From: Siderastrea radians
Lineage: Eukaryota; Cnidaria; Anthozoa; Scleractinia; Rhizangiidae
Length of the DNA: 64,000 nt
Assembly: GCA_964017195.1 (NCBI GenBank)
Contig: OZ024900.1
Coordinates: 28,142,441-28,206,440, forward strand
Reading direction: 5' to 3'
Positions within the stretch are counted from its first letter, which is position 1, and each line of letters opens with the position of its first letter. Of this stretch, positions 36,001 through 48,000 are shown piece after piece. A program made the position numbers and the translations under genes. The notes beneath the pieces are model-generated. The model had not been told where the DNA came from. It saw only the letters and a program-made list of their open reading frames with translations, and made no database searches.

Positions 36001-39000
36001 TTTCAGGGAGGTTTGAGTCGTGTGTCTCCAAAGCAAAATTCTTCAGTCGTCATAGATGTTCATGCCAGAATGTCAAATAAGCTTATGACCGGAGGGCAGC
36101 TATGACCGGAGGGCATTCATTTTCTGCCAGAGTTCATTTCATTCACTGCAGTTACACAAGTAAGACTGTTTTCAAAACTGTGCCGCCATCTTTTTGTTTT
36201 CGACTGAGGTTTTAGTTTAGCAACAATAACTTATGTTATGGATAGGACTAGTTTCCAAGTTTTCCTTTCCAAAAAAAAAACACGAATGTTTTCATCTTTT
36301 AACTTCAAACGCAAACTTTCAATATAAATGTTGTCTTTCTGGCTCTTTTAGTTCAGATCAAATTGATTCTTAGAAGTCAACAGAACGCCATAAATTGCCC
36401 ACAGAGTGAATTGATTTGATAAGCTTGCACGCTGAAAAAGCTTGCCGAGAACAGATTAAGTTTATAGAGATTGGTTTATTTTTATACAAACTAAGTAACA
36501 GATTTTTTATAAGACACTTTATAAGAAACTTCAATTCGCATATAAGTTACGTTAAGTTACATTACGGCCAATCTAGTCTTAACTTGTTTCACTACCAATT
36601 TAATGTCACGGTTTTCCTCAACCAATACTTACGGTCTTAAACAAAATAGATCATAATATTCCCAACTGCCCTCGTATGGTATTTCATCTTCCACTAGTGT
36701 TTAAGCTTTGACTATTGAGAGTCGTTTTTGTCTGCCGTAAATTTAGTTGACTGAGACAACGCTGACTTTCAGATTTAATCAGAGTTTAGTAAATTTGAAC
36801 GCTGTCCCAATTATTCTTACAAAATTCTGACATTTTGTCAGCTTAGAAGTTCAGCTCTGGGCTAGAAAAGTAGTTTAGGGCACAGGTTTCCCTGGGGAAG
36901 AGTTGGAAACCGGAAATTGTTTCGAATAACGTCCGCATTTGTTTCTTAAACTAACTGTTTAAGATATTACAAAGGCTATACCAGGAATCTCCCTCTCTGT
37001 CCTTTATGCTCTTGGCAATTGCTAGCGATACAAGATGGATTTCTGAGCCGAAATCAGGCTGACTAATAATTACACTAATTACCTCTCAGGGATCTCTCAA
37101 AGAACAAAATTCACTACTTACATAAAGACGTGTTCAGTTCTTTGAAAGCTCTACAATCCCTGTAAGTACAAAAACATTTTAGACAATCTGTTTAGTTGGC
37201 GACTTTTCTCTTCATTCACACGTTTACCGGCTCACCAGGAATCTCCCTCTCTGTCCTTTATGCTCTTGACAATTGCTAGCGATACAAGATGGAGTTTCTG
37301 TGTCGAAATCAGGCTGACTAATAATTACACTAATTACCTACTTACATAAAGACGTGTTCAGTTCAATGAAAGCTCTACAATCCCTAAAGTACAAAAACAT
37401 TTTAGGCAATCTGCTTATTTGGCGACTGTTCTCTTCATTCACACGTTTACCAGCTCATCGCTTTTGTAAAAAAAAAAAAAAAAAAAAAAGGTTAGCTTGA
37501 CATTTTATGATTTGCAACTACGGTAAAATTTCGATAATAAGCCCTGGCCTTATATTTGTTCAAAAGGGTTTTTGTGGGCTTGTCTTGCAATAGCAGTTCT
37601 GTGCACTGTTATTGACAAGAAAAAGAGGCAGAGAGCCGAAAACGGGGAAAATGACTTTCTTTTATTCAACTTTCAGTAAATCAATCTGCTTGTTTATATA
37701 CACAAGCAACGTACATTCTCAGGTCTTAAAATCCAAGTTTATATGCTCCTGGTTCGATTGCCTTAGCGAAGATTATTAGCAAAGTTAAATTGAGCTGATT
37801 GCTCTAATGTTTCAGGTTAAACCTCCTTGCAAATACAATCTATATGCTCCCAAGAAATAAAAGCAAGGGAAAGCAACACGATAAAAACAATGATCGCGTA
37901 CGATCGAAGTTCAAAACTATCTCGTTTGATACCGTGAAATTTGCTTGTCTGTTTTTGTATGACATCCTGTTTTAATAAATAAGCCCGTTTTTGCTGTGCG
38001 TACAGTATTGAGATTTCTATTCCTTAAGTAGATAGTGTAATACGGTAGTTTGTGAGGATATTATGCCGTTATCATTGTTGGGATACAAAATTGACATACC
38101 CCATGGGTTCTATTCAGGGGGAGGGGCCAATTATTGAAGGGCTTTTTGCGAATGAGATTTGGGGGGATTATATTCGGGTGGGCTCATTTTCTCCGGGAGT
38201 GGGGTTTGTTGTCGGAATTTTACCTTCATGTCACGTTACTTCTGTGTTTGTGTACTCTGATTCAGATAGAGTAACATTGTTTCCATAATCATCTCTTCTG
38301 TACGAAAATTAGATAATCGCAAGAATGTCAGCAAATCAATCTGTAATACATCTTATCTTTGAGAAATATTTGTCCACTGGGTGGCATTTTAATTAGAGAT
38401 CTTTCCATTTTATTTAGAGATCTTTCCAGCAACAGAATTCAATCCTTACACAAAGACTTGTTCAGCTCCTTGACGGCCTTGTCCTTTTTGTAAGTGTATC
38501 GATGACCAGTCAATTTCAAGAAGATATAAAGCTGTTTAATGCTCAGTTAAAGATAAATCGAGCTACAATCCCTAACAGGGTTTCTTCTCAATTTTATCCG
38601 ACGCGAGTACATGCTAAGACTAACATATACGTAGAACAAAGGTTACACTTCGCCAGAGAAATAAAGATAATGGTACTTGCGTGATCCAACGGCCGTAATA
38701 AAAAATATATTGCTTCGGCCATTTGGAAGTTAACTGTCTTCCCACCACAGTCGCAATTTTACCAGTATGACCGGGATATTGGCACGACTTTGGTGCTCGC
38801 CAGAATCGTCCTAAAAGGTGCCTATGCCTCGGGCAGATGGTCATGCCAGCGACCTGGGCTGCTGAAAAACCGGGAATGCCAGCTCTCGCCAAGATGAGCT
38901 CGCATTCGGTAACGTCGCCACATTTCGAAAAGTGGCAGCTCACTAGATGCGAAGAAATATACGAGCTGCACTCTGAAAGCAAACGTGGCTCTCCTCGCCC

Positions 39001-42000
39001 CTACTGGATCCACACTCGATCTCTACGATTTCTTGTAAAGAACAGCGGGATGGAAAAGAAGACATTTAATAAAACAGACTTTCTCAGAGCAAGCTGAGCT
39101 GGTTTCACAAAATACACAAACTTATTACGCATTTCTGATTTTGGCCTTAACTAAATTAGCGTGAAATGAACAAGTGAGGCTTGCAAAGCAAACACTGCGT
39201 TAGCGCGTCGTGGGAACTGAAACTAGACTAGGCGAAATAAGAAAACCTTTCAAAGAAAGTCTAAAATAACCTTTCCTTCCCCACCCCGATAAGAAATAAA
39301 TCGTTTGTTCGGACATATTTTTAGAGCGAAAATGTTTTGTCGGATACACACATGAGATGACATAAAAAGCGAATAAAATACACTGCTGTTACTGTTGAAT
39401 ATCAAAAACAGGCAAAGTTTTCATCAACAACGGTTACAGTGAAACCCATTAAACCATGAACGCCTAAAATTATTTCTGGAATGTTTATTGTTCTGCGACC
39501 AATCAGATTCGAGACGTAACCACAACAAACCGCAATAGTTGTTAGCTGAAAGGTTTCGATCACGAAACGAGTCGGTGGCTTTTGCGTCCACGATAAATTC
39601 TCAGTTTCACCACCGATTAACAAACACTCTGAAATTGTTATTTTTTTCTATTTCAGAGTTTATGCATAAGCAAAGAATAACTATAAACGATATTTTACTG
39701 AAAAGAGATAAATAATCGAACAGACACGGCTAGACAGCGCGTCTGGGAGCAGAATAATTGTATTCAGTTTTTGATTTTTTAGAAAAACGGCCTCTCCGGT
39801 GTTGTCAGTTATAATCATTAGCAGGTTTCAGCCTTTTCCCTGTTTGACCAAAACAGTTTACTGAATAAACTTTGCAAAAGTTTCCCTTTACCCTACTTTG
39901 GTGCGGAGAACAGTGTATCAAGCTCATTCACGGCAAAACTCTTCCGTCCAAGATGTCACGCAACCCGTTAGCCGAACATTTTACGTTATGGACATGAAAC
40001 AACGAGCTCGATTTTTCTTCCACGATTCTCAATTTTTTTTATTTCCTTTGGAAATACTGAAGTTGTTATTCTTTTCTATTTCATGTAGCTTCTGTATGAG
40101 CGAAAGATAGACAGCACAAGTGAACAAATGTCCACTGAGTTCTAGCTGTTCTAGTAGAAGCGATTCGCGCGTTTAGTATATTTTAAAAGAGATACGTTTC
40201 CTTCGGTGTTTGCATAAACATCCCATTTATCACTTCTTTGGTTTTGCCTCAAAACGTGCTTGTTTTTGGCCGTCATTTGATGTTTTCGATTCCGTCGGTC
40301 CAAAGTAACACAACTACCGAACTGAGACCTAAATAGCCAATCAAAAGCGAATGTAATTATTAAAAATTTGCAACCGTACGCAAGTTTGCACGCATGTCTG
40401 TGGCTGCAACGGCAGGCGTGTTTGAGTTTGCTGTGAAAACTCGGGTCTAGCAGAAACTACAGTAATTATTGCTCTACTGTAGTAATTGGCGGCGACTGTG
40501 AATTTATTGCGGACGCAAAAGCCACCGACTCGTTTCGTGATCGAAACCTCTCAGCTAACAACTATTGCGGTTTGTTGCGGTTACGTCTCGAATTTGATTG
40601 GTCGCAGAACAATAAACATTCCAGAAATAATTTTAGGCGTTCATGGTTTAATGGGTTTCACTGTAAAAAGTCCGCGATTTTCTGTGATTATGATACTTCC
40701 AAACATTTTGGTTTAGAGATCGGAATAACTATCAGTCGGACCGCTTTGTGTTCGCTTTTGGCCAAAATGGCGAATTTGGGATATTCGCAGGGCTCGATAC
40801 GGCGCGGATTGGAGAGTGCCCACAAGTTTTAATCTATAAGTTAGTAGACCGGTCTTAGCACTTTTGAATTATAGCAGACTTGACTCTAAGTCAGGTCCCA
40901 CTTTTGCGAAAATGGTCTTCAACTACAGGTATGCAAATTTCCCACACATTCCGGCGTTTACTGCAGGTATCTTAGAAAATCCATATCTCAGTCAAAATTT
41001 TGTAAAATAGAATTATTAAACCTTAAAACTATTAAAGAAATATGTAACTTTAATATAACAAACAATCAGTTTATTTGGATTAGGACTTACGTTTTGGCAG
41101 CCCTCGACATTTACAGCAAAATCACAGAGTTTCCGAAGGCAACTTTTTTAGGTGACCTGGAAAAACACCTCGCAAAATGCGAAGAAAGTAGTATTGATCC
41201 AAATAAATGTGATATTTGTTCATGGGATATAATAGTTGTCTTTCACGGAAAAAATTAGGAAAATCGGTGAGGGGCCACAGTTTGCCTTATCCGTTCTTAC
41301 GCGGACAGCGACTTTAAATCATTTTTGAGACATTTTTTGAGGCAATATTTAAAAACAATGCATACACACTTGTGATCAACTGGAGAATAATAGCAATATT
41401 AGCCTTGGCCCTTTTGGACTTTCTTTTGCTCCCTTTAGTGGCGTCCCTTACCCCATTATGCGAAACGAACGAAGTCACGGGCTGGTTGCTATGTGACGTC
41501 ACACTGGTAGTGATTATTCGGTTAAGATAAATAATTGGAAACAACAGACTTACCCCGTCTTCCCTGCATGCTGCTGACCTTAAAGCAAAAATACTTAGAT
41601 TTAATATAGCCTCTAGGTTTTATCGTGGTGGCCTTAATACACTTCGAGTTGCAAAGAGCACTTTTTACTCTGCTTTCCAACTGCTATTAGAAGACCCAAA
41701 AATGCAGGTGTTAATGAGACCGACGTGAAGCACCTACAATGCAAATCTTTTCCCTTTTTTAAGCTACTACTGCCTGACTGGGGGATATATTATTCATTTA
41801 AGATTGTGTACTCTTCAGGTCCCTTTCAAACAACAAAATTCAAGACATGCCCAAGCAGTTGTTTAGCTCTTTAAAGGATTTAGCCCTTTTGTGAGTATAT
41901 TATTTATTTTCCATCCATCCATTCATCCATTTGTCCGTCCGTCCGTCCGTCCGTCTGTCCGTCCGTTCGTCCGTTCGTCCGACCGTCCGTCCGTCCAAGC

Positions 42001-42016
42001 CAGCCAGCCAGCCAGC

Positions 42017-42047
<31 letters not shown>

Positions 42048-45000
42048 TCCGCCAGTCAGTCTGTCAAAAAAAGGTTAACAATTTTCTCAGAATGTTTGTC
42101 TTGGCTTATAAAAAGATAGTAAACAAATGTAAACCACGAAATTGAATGCTACAGGCTGTTTTTAGTTACCTCGTCGCTCCGCCCCTCGTTGTCTGTGAAA
42201 TCACTCGACACCATTTCGCTGAAAACTTGTTGCACATTCCTTTATTAACAGGTCTTTGCGGAACAATATGATAACGTCCCTATCAAAGGAAATTTTTCCC
42301 GAGAACACCAAGCCTCTATATCTGTACGTATCTTAACATGTGGCATTGTGTTAATGTTTGACATAGTAAAAACATTAAATTTTAAAAAAAGGACAAGAAA
42401 GCCCACTGGGCATTTTAACCGGCCATTCTGACCCTCCCCACCCCGAGGTTTCACAAATGTTAGCGCGATCCTCTTTTTTTACGAACCGGCGTGAGGAAAA
42501 GTGTGATTGTGTGACACAATATTTTGACTATAGCGGTACTGGATGACGTAATGTTTAAACTCTGATGACCCAGCTTATCTTTCTTATCGCTTTATTTGTG
42601 CTGAAAAACGCAAAATCACTCAAACGTTGAATGTCGATATGAGTTCGTCCACAACTGAGAATGCTCACACAGGGACGACGAAGTATTTACTGTTGTGCCT
42701 AGACCTTAAATACAAACAGTGAACATAGCAGTAGAATCAAAAAACACGAGCTCGAGCAGATCGTCAGAGTATGGGGCACGTCAAGATATCTCATGACGTG
42801 ATGTTTAAATCCAGTTTGCTAACCCGCTAACCAGGTAAACAAGCGAGCGGGGACGAAAGTCGCCCACGTCTTTGAAAGCTAACGCGCCTGTCGAGCCGCA
42901 ATCGATTTCGCGCTCACTCGCCTGTTTTTCTTTTCCTTCACTATCTACCTCTGAACGGAAAGTGAGACTGCTCGTAGCCTTTAGCGAACACCACACGCAA
43001 ACCACACAAATCCGTCGAAAATATTCAGATATTTTCGTTCTTTCAATGCAAAAAGACTCGTAACACCTGCCTTATTAATAAAAAAACTCCTTATTAATGA
43101 CGATTCCTTCGTATCAACTTCTCGCCTCAAATAAACACTCATTTCTCTCCGTTCACAAGAACTATCAGGTACTGATGTGCAATCAACTAATATTGCATCA
43201 TCATACTAGTACCAATTCCTTCTCTTCCTAGCCCACGCCGGCAAAACGCAACTGTCCTTTTTGTCCGCTGCGAAATACAAGTTAGCCAATCAGAAACCTT
43301 ACAATCCACTTCGCAAACCACACCCCCCCCCCCCCCATAAAACGCCAAGGGAAACTGCCTCTCAGGCAAAACGCAACTTTCAAAGCAAATCACATTCACA
43401 GAAGCGTGATATGGTCCTGACATTCACAAATCCTTCTGACTCCCACATTTTTACACCCCTCAAAATGTCAATCCCAATAAAAAAACTCCTGCGCTAAAAA
43501 AAATTTCACCATAGCCACTAACTAGATCAGACAACACAGTCAATTTCGCATTCAATCCTATTTTCGCATTCAATCCTATCAAAAATAATGCACGCGCAAG
43601 AAGTGGCGCAAGAAGTTCTTGCGCCGCAAGAACACGCAAGCCCGCGCAAGAAGTGAAAGTGCTAGGTTCTTGCAGTTTACCCGCAAGAACATTCGAAACG
43701 CAAGAAGTTGAAAATCTAGCCGCAAGAAGTTACTAATGTTACCGCAAGCCGCAAGAAGGCGCAAGAAGTAGTGAGGGTCCAGCCGAAGAAACTTGTAGTG
43801 CTCGTGTTAGTGTGAGGTATTGCAAAAGTAATGAGAGCGAATCTCGCGCTCTATTCTCTTTGAAATATCACCGAGCTTTCGAGCGATTTTTCGTCGTGTT
43901 GGCGTGTTGGCGCGACAATTCGCCAAGTCAAGCGAAAGTTCACAAGGCTAATAAAAAAATCAAGGAAGCAAGTGTTCGAACAACCGAAGTATCGAAGAAA
44001 ATTCACATCACGAAATGGAATATCCGCCAGCTTTCCGACTGCAAGATAAACACCCGGTAAACATGATCTCCGGCACATGACAAAACATGAACAATTTTTT
44101 TAAGCGTGTCTCAGATACAGTGATACGGGTTCAACTCAGAACTGACTCAATTCAGTTTTTCATTCCATCCAAGAAATAGAAACAAAAAGGTCCAAAAGCT
44201 ATAATTGCGGCAAACTGCGCGAACTCTTCTTTGACAGGCAAGACAAGACCAGACTTACACATGCAGGAGGTCATGCCATCGCGTGGGTGAAGTCATCAAG
44301 AATCCCTGCATCTTTACCTGTTTAATTTCCCAGCAAAAAAGGGATACTCGAAGAAATAGCATAGACATATGATTTCAACTACACATTCGCCTTTCGACAC
44401 AGCTTGCTGCCCGGGGCTTGCTGTCTTGACGACTTAGAGAACTGCTCATGCATTGCGTTACAAAATGTCATTCAAGCAAATCATACCAAATTTGCATACG
44501 GCAGATTTGTGTTTACTCAGGTTAGAATTGACGTGCCGAATTTCTTTCAGATCGCGGAATTTTAGTTTCCTTCAGACTTTTTTTGGTTTACTTCGAAGAT
44601 TTAAAATGTGATATCGACTTCAGCGTAATGAGTGGAACTATTTTTACAAACATAATGTGTTTTTCCAATTAAGACTTCGGGTATTATTTCTTCTCATCTG
44701 AGTGACCATGTTCATTTCTCACACGTGTGAGCGCAACTAATTAAAAGTATTTGTCCGAGTTTAATATGTTGGTGGAAGTACAGCAACACTGAACAGGTGA
44801 ATGTCGGTTCTTTAATAATGTGACTGATGGACTGTGCTTTGCCATTGTTCCTCATTTAAGTGAAATAAATCGAGCGAAACCTTTCGCGCCGCTAAGCGTA
44901 CCGCATGTCTGGGACTCCGAGACACATAAACAATAACACGCGTGCTTCGTTTGAGTCTCGTTTCTCCCTAGCCGTTAAAAAATAACATAGAAGGCGACCA

Positions 45001-48000
45001 GTGTCAAATTCAGAACCTAGTGAACTCTTTATCGGATAAAAAATTCAAAACCGAAGAAAAAAACTTACAAGGGACCAAATAAACAACTGATTGCAAGTTA
45101 CAAAGGCACCCAATTTCGAACGTGCCTTGCGCTATAAAGTGGTCTCTTTTTACCTTCTCCGAGTTCCGGGTTTTTAAGATGTTAGGGCAAAGACGTTCTT
45201 GCGCTTACTTGCGGTCCAGATATCTTACCACAAAGAAGTTCTTGCGGTTTTAACTTCTAAACGCAAAGACGTTCTTGCGGCTTGCAGTATTCAAGTGTAG
45301 GCATCCTGCAAGTAGCCGCAAGAAGTTCTCGGCTTGCGGACGCAAAAAGAAGTTCTTGCGCGTGCATTATTTTTGGGCTGTACTGTACAAAAAACCCCAA
45401 ACTTAAACAACCCTTCGCCGTTCATATCTTAAATACTGTAAATTAAAAGACAAAAACATAGGAAGGTAACATTCAGAAGACTAACATGCGCATGCGTCTT
45501 GTATAAGACAGTACCGCTCTTGAGTACCCGTACCACAAGCTTTACAGCACTTTCTTCGTATGTTAAGCCAACTTGCTTTCACCAAAAACCGTGTCCATTT
45601 TATAAACCGGCGGTCGCGACGGCCGGTTAATTAGGGTCGATTACATGAAGCGGGCTGGTGTGATTTGCCAAGATGAGAATCAACTGAGGAGTACATGAGA
45701 TTGCATTGTCGTGATCGAGTTTAGAATGGTTTGCCAAATCCTGGCAAATAAGGGTAGCCAGGTTTACCGGGGTGGGAGTTTTCCACGTGATCGCAAAATT
45801 GATTCGTGTATATTCAACAGAGGTTCTGAGATCTCGGCAAACCGTGCTAAAAAAGCCTGAGTCAAATGACATTTAAGCAAAACAAGTAGAAACCTCGGTC
45901 AATAATACGCACTTCTCGACTTTCGAACGTTCATGATGTCTCAGTGGTTTCTAAGAACAATCTAAGCATTACGGCTTACTTAACATTGATTCGTCAAAAG
46001 CACTGGCTTGAACTTGACACTCCCCCCCCCCCCCCTGTTTAGAGTAGGCTTACAAAGAACGCTAAAAACACATACAGTAATGAATGAAGCGATGGATGAA
46101 TTCATTAAAATTACCTTGTCGTTTGTTTTTAGGTTGCTGAGCGCCAACGAATTAGTAAATATTTTAAATGGAACTTTCTTTAATCCAATTTCAATTTATT
46201 ACGCTGGTTGGTACGAAATAATGTAAGTATAGAACAACAACCAAGGCGATAAATGGTCTGAAATTTACTAAATCAATAAATTAATTTATAAATAAACAAA
46301 TAATATAAATAATTAATTAATTAATTAGACCCGGCATGTGTATTATATATTTTCTTTTAGGACGCTATGAATGCTTGGATGAATGCTAAAATCCAAGCCA
46401 AATATCAGACTATAAAGCTTTTGAGGTGCGTTTCTTGAGGCAAAACTAAAACGTTAATTAGATAAAGGCGTTTTAAATATAATTCTCTGCAGACATTTTT
46501 GGTGGAAAATTAACAATGCGGACAAGGGATTTGAAGTCAAAAAGAACTCTTAGTATAGAAATACAGCTTTTAGAACTCGTTCCGTTTAAATATTAGCTTT
46601 AATAGCTTAAATTCTATCCCGGGGAAGGTACTCAATGGCTTTTCCTACAGGGAGGCCGTCTTGAAAATTTAGAAGCACTAGATCAATCAGTTTAATTTAA
46701 CTTTGCTAACAATCTTTTCCTTTGCTAATTATCTTTTCTGAAGAATGTTATCAGACAACCCTATAAAGACAATCGAACCAGGAGCATTTAAACTTGGATT
46801 TCATGACCTAAGAATGTAAGTTGCTGGTGCACACGTGTAAGCAGAATGGTTTACAGAAAGGTAAATCAGTGAGAACTCATTTTCACCGTTTTTCGGCTCC
46901 ATGCCTCTTTTTCTTTGAAGTAACGTTTAACAGTGCACAGAACTGTTATTGTACGACAGCCAGCATTTTATTGTTTGAGATGCTTAACAAAACGTTTAAT
47001 TGCCCTATTGTTGTCAATTAACACGTCAACCCCCCACCCCCCCAACCCCCCAAAAAGATAATTTTCTCTTTGTTAGTTTCGAATTTTGTTTAATTAAAAA
47101 TTGCCCTTGTCGCTAAGCCAGTCGAGCAACGTTTGCAAGAACTTTAAAAATACACGTGAATATTAGCCCTTTATTGAACGATTCCTATTTCATCTGGTGG
47201 GAAGTACTCGAAATAATTAGGGAAAAACCTTTTCCATTGTTAAGTAATCGATGCGCAAAAGATTGAGAGGAAAGACGAAACAGCTGATCTTGTTTTTCTT
47301 CAATGCTCTGGGTGTATTTCTGAGCAACACGTGTGTTTCTTTTCGGCAGATATTTGCTTCGGACACACCTGAAGACATTGAGCCTTGAGTCTTTTACCGG
47401 CCTTCGTGAGCTCGATTCCAATCTGTGACGTATCCATTTTTCTTTCAGTTTTATTCCTCTATGTTATAACGTGAAAATACTGTTTTTTTTTTATTTTCAT
47501 CCTTTATTGATAGCCTCCCACGCAGTCCTTTTTAGGGGAGTCGTAAGGAGGGTAATACGACTCCCCTGAAAACGACTGCTTGCGAGGCTACCTTTATTGA
47601 TTGATTGGCTGGTTGGTTTTATTTTGGGAAGCACAATTTTTGCTTCGTGCGCATTGGGTGTTAGGAGAGTTTTGATTCACATGTGATGTTTTAATTCCGG
47701 CAAGAATGTATGAGCATTATTCGAAAGAGCTTGAAAAATTCCGGTTTATTCTATTGCAATATTAAACAGTTTTCATCCATTTTAGAATCCACTAATGTAT
47801 CACGAAATTCTGTATATATGTAAATTTGGGAGATAAAATTTACAATTGTACGTTTTTTTTTTCTTTTTCCAGGTTATTAAGGAACAGAACGCTTAAAACA
47901 CTGAGATATTCATCTAACACCCAGCGTCGTTGCACAATATTTTTGTTAGTACATTCTATAAATAAATACGCAAAATTGCCTCGAACAAAACGGGAAAGCG

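Larger units (their letters stand above)
36980..37457. repeat. Tandem duplication containing an LRR exon
   Basis: Copy 1 is 36980-37233 and copy 2 is 37234-37457 (both start ACCAGGAATCTCCCTCTCTG), highly similar with a ~30-bp deletion in copy 2. Copy 1 holds the working LRR exon 21 and copy 2 a broken remnant. An A22 run follows at 37468. Confidence 0.9.
38490..41818 (+). other. Intron, 3.3 kb
   Basis: Holds the antisense candidate exon (38763-38972) and the inverted-repeat element at 39437-40663. 40664-41818 has no recognised feature. Confidence 0.65.
42324..46132 (+). other. Intron, 3.8 kb
   Basis: Contains a foldback remnant (42833-42976), an 18-bp tandem duplication TTTCGCATTCAATCCTAT (about 43542-43578), the subterminal-repeat element at 43580-45375 and a poly-C tract near 46021. 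Confidence 0.65.

Noticed and set aside
39402..39623. Matching 73-76-codon frames at 39402 (minus) and 40486 (plus)
   Set aside because: They are the same inverted terminal repeat of one DNA element read from both ends, not a duplicated gene.
41891..42145. Arg/Pro/Ser-rich open frames
   Set aside because: Produced by tetranucleotide runs (TCCG, CAGC, CAGA).
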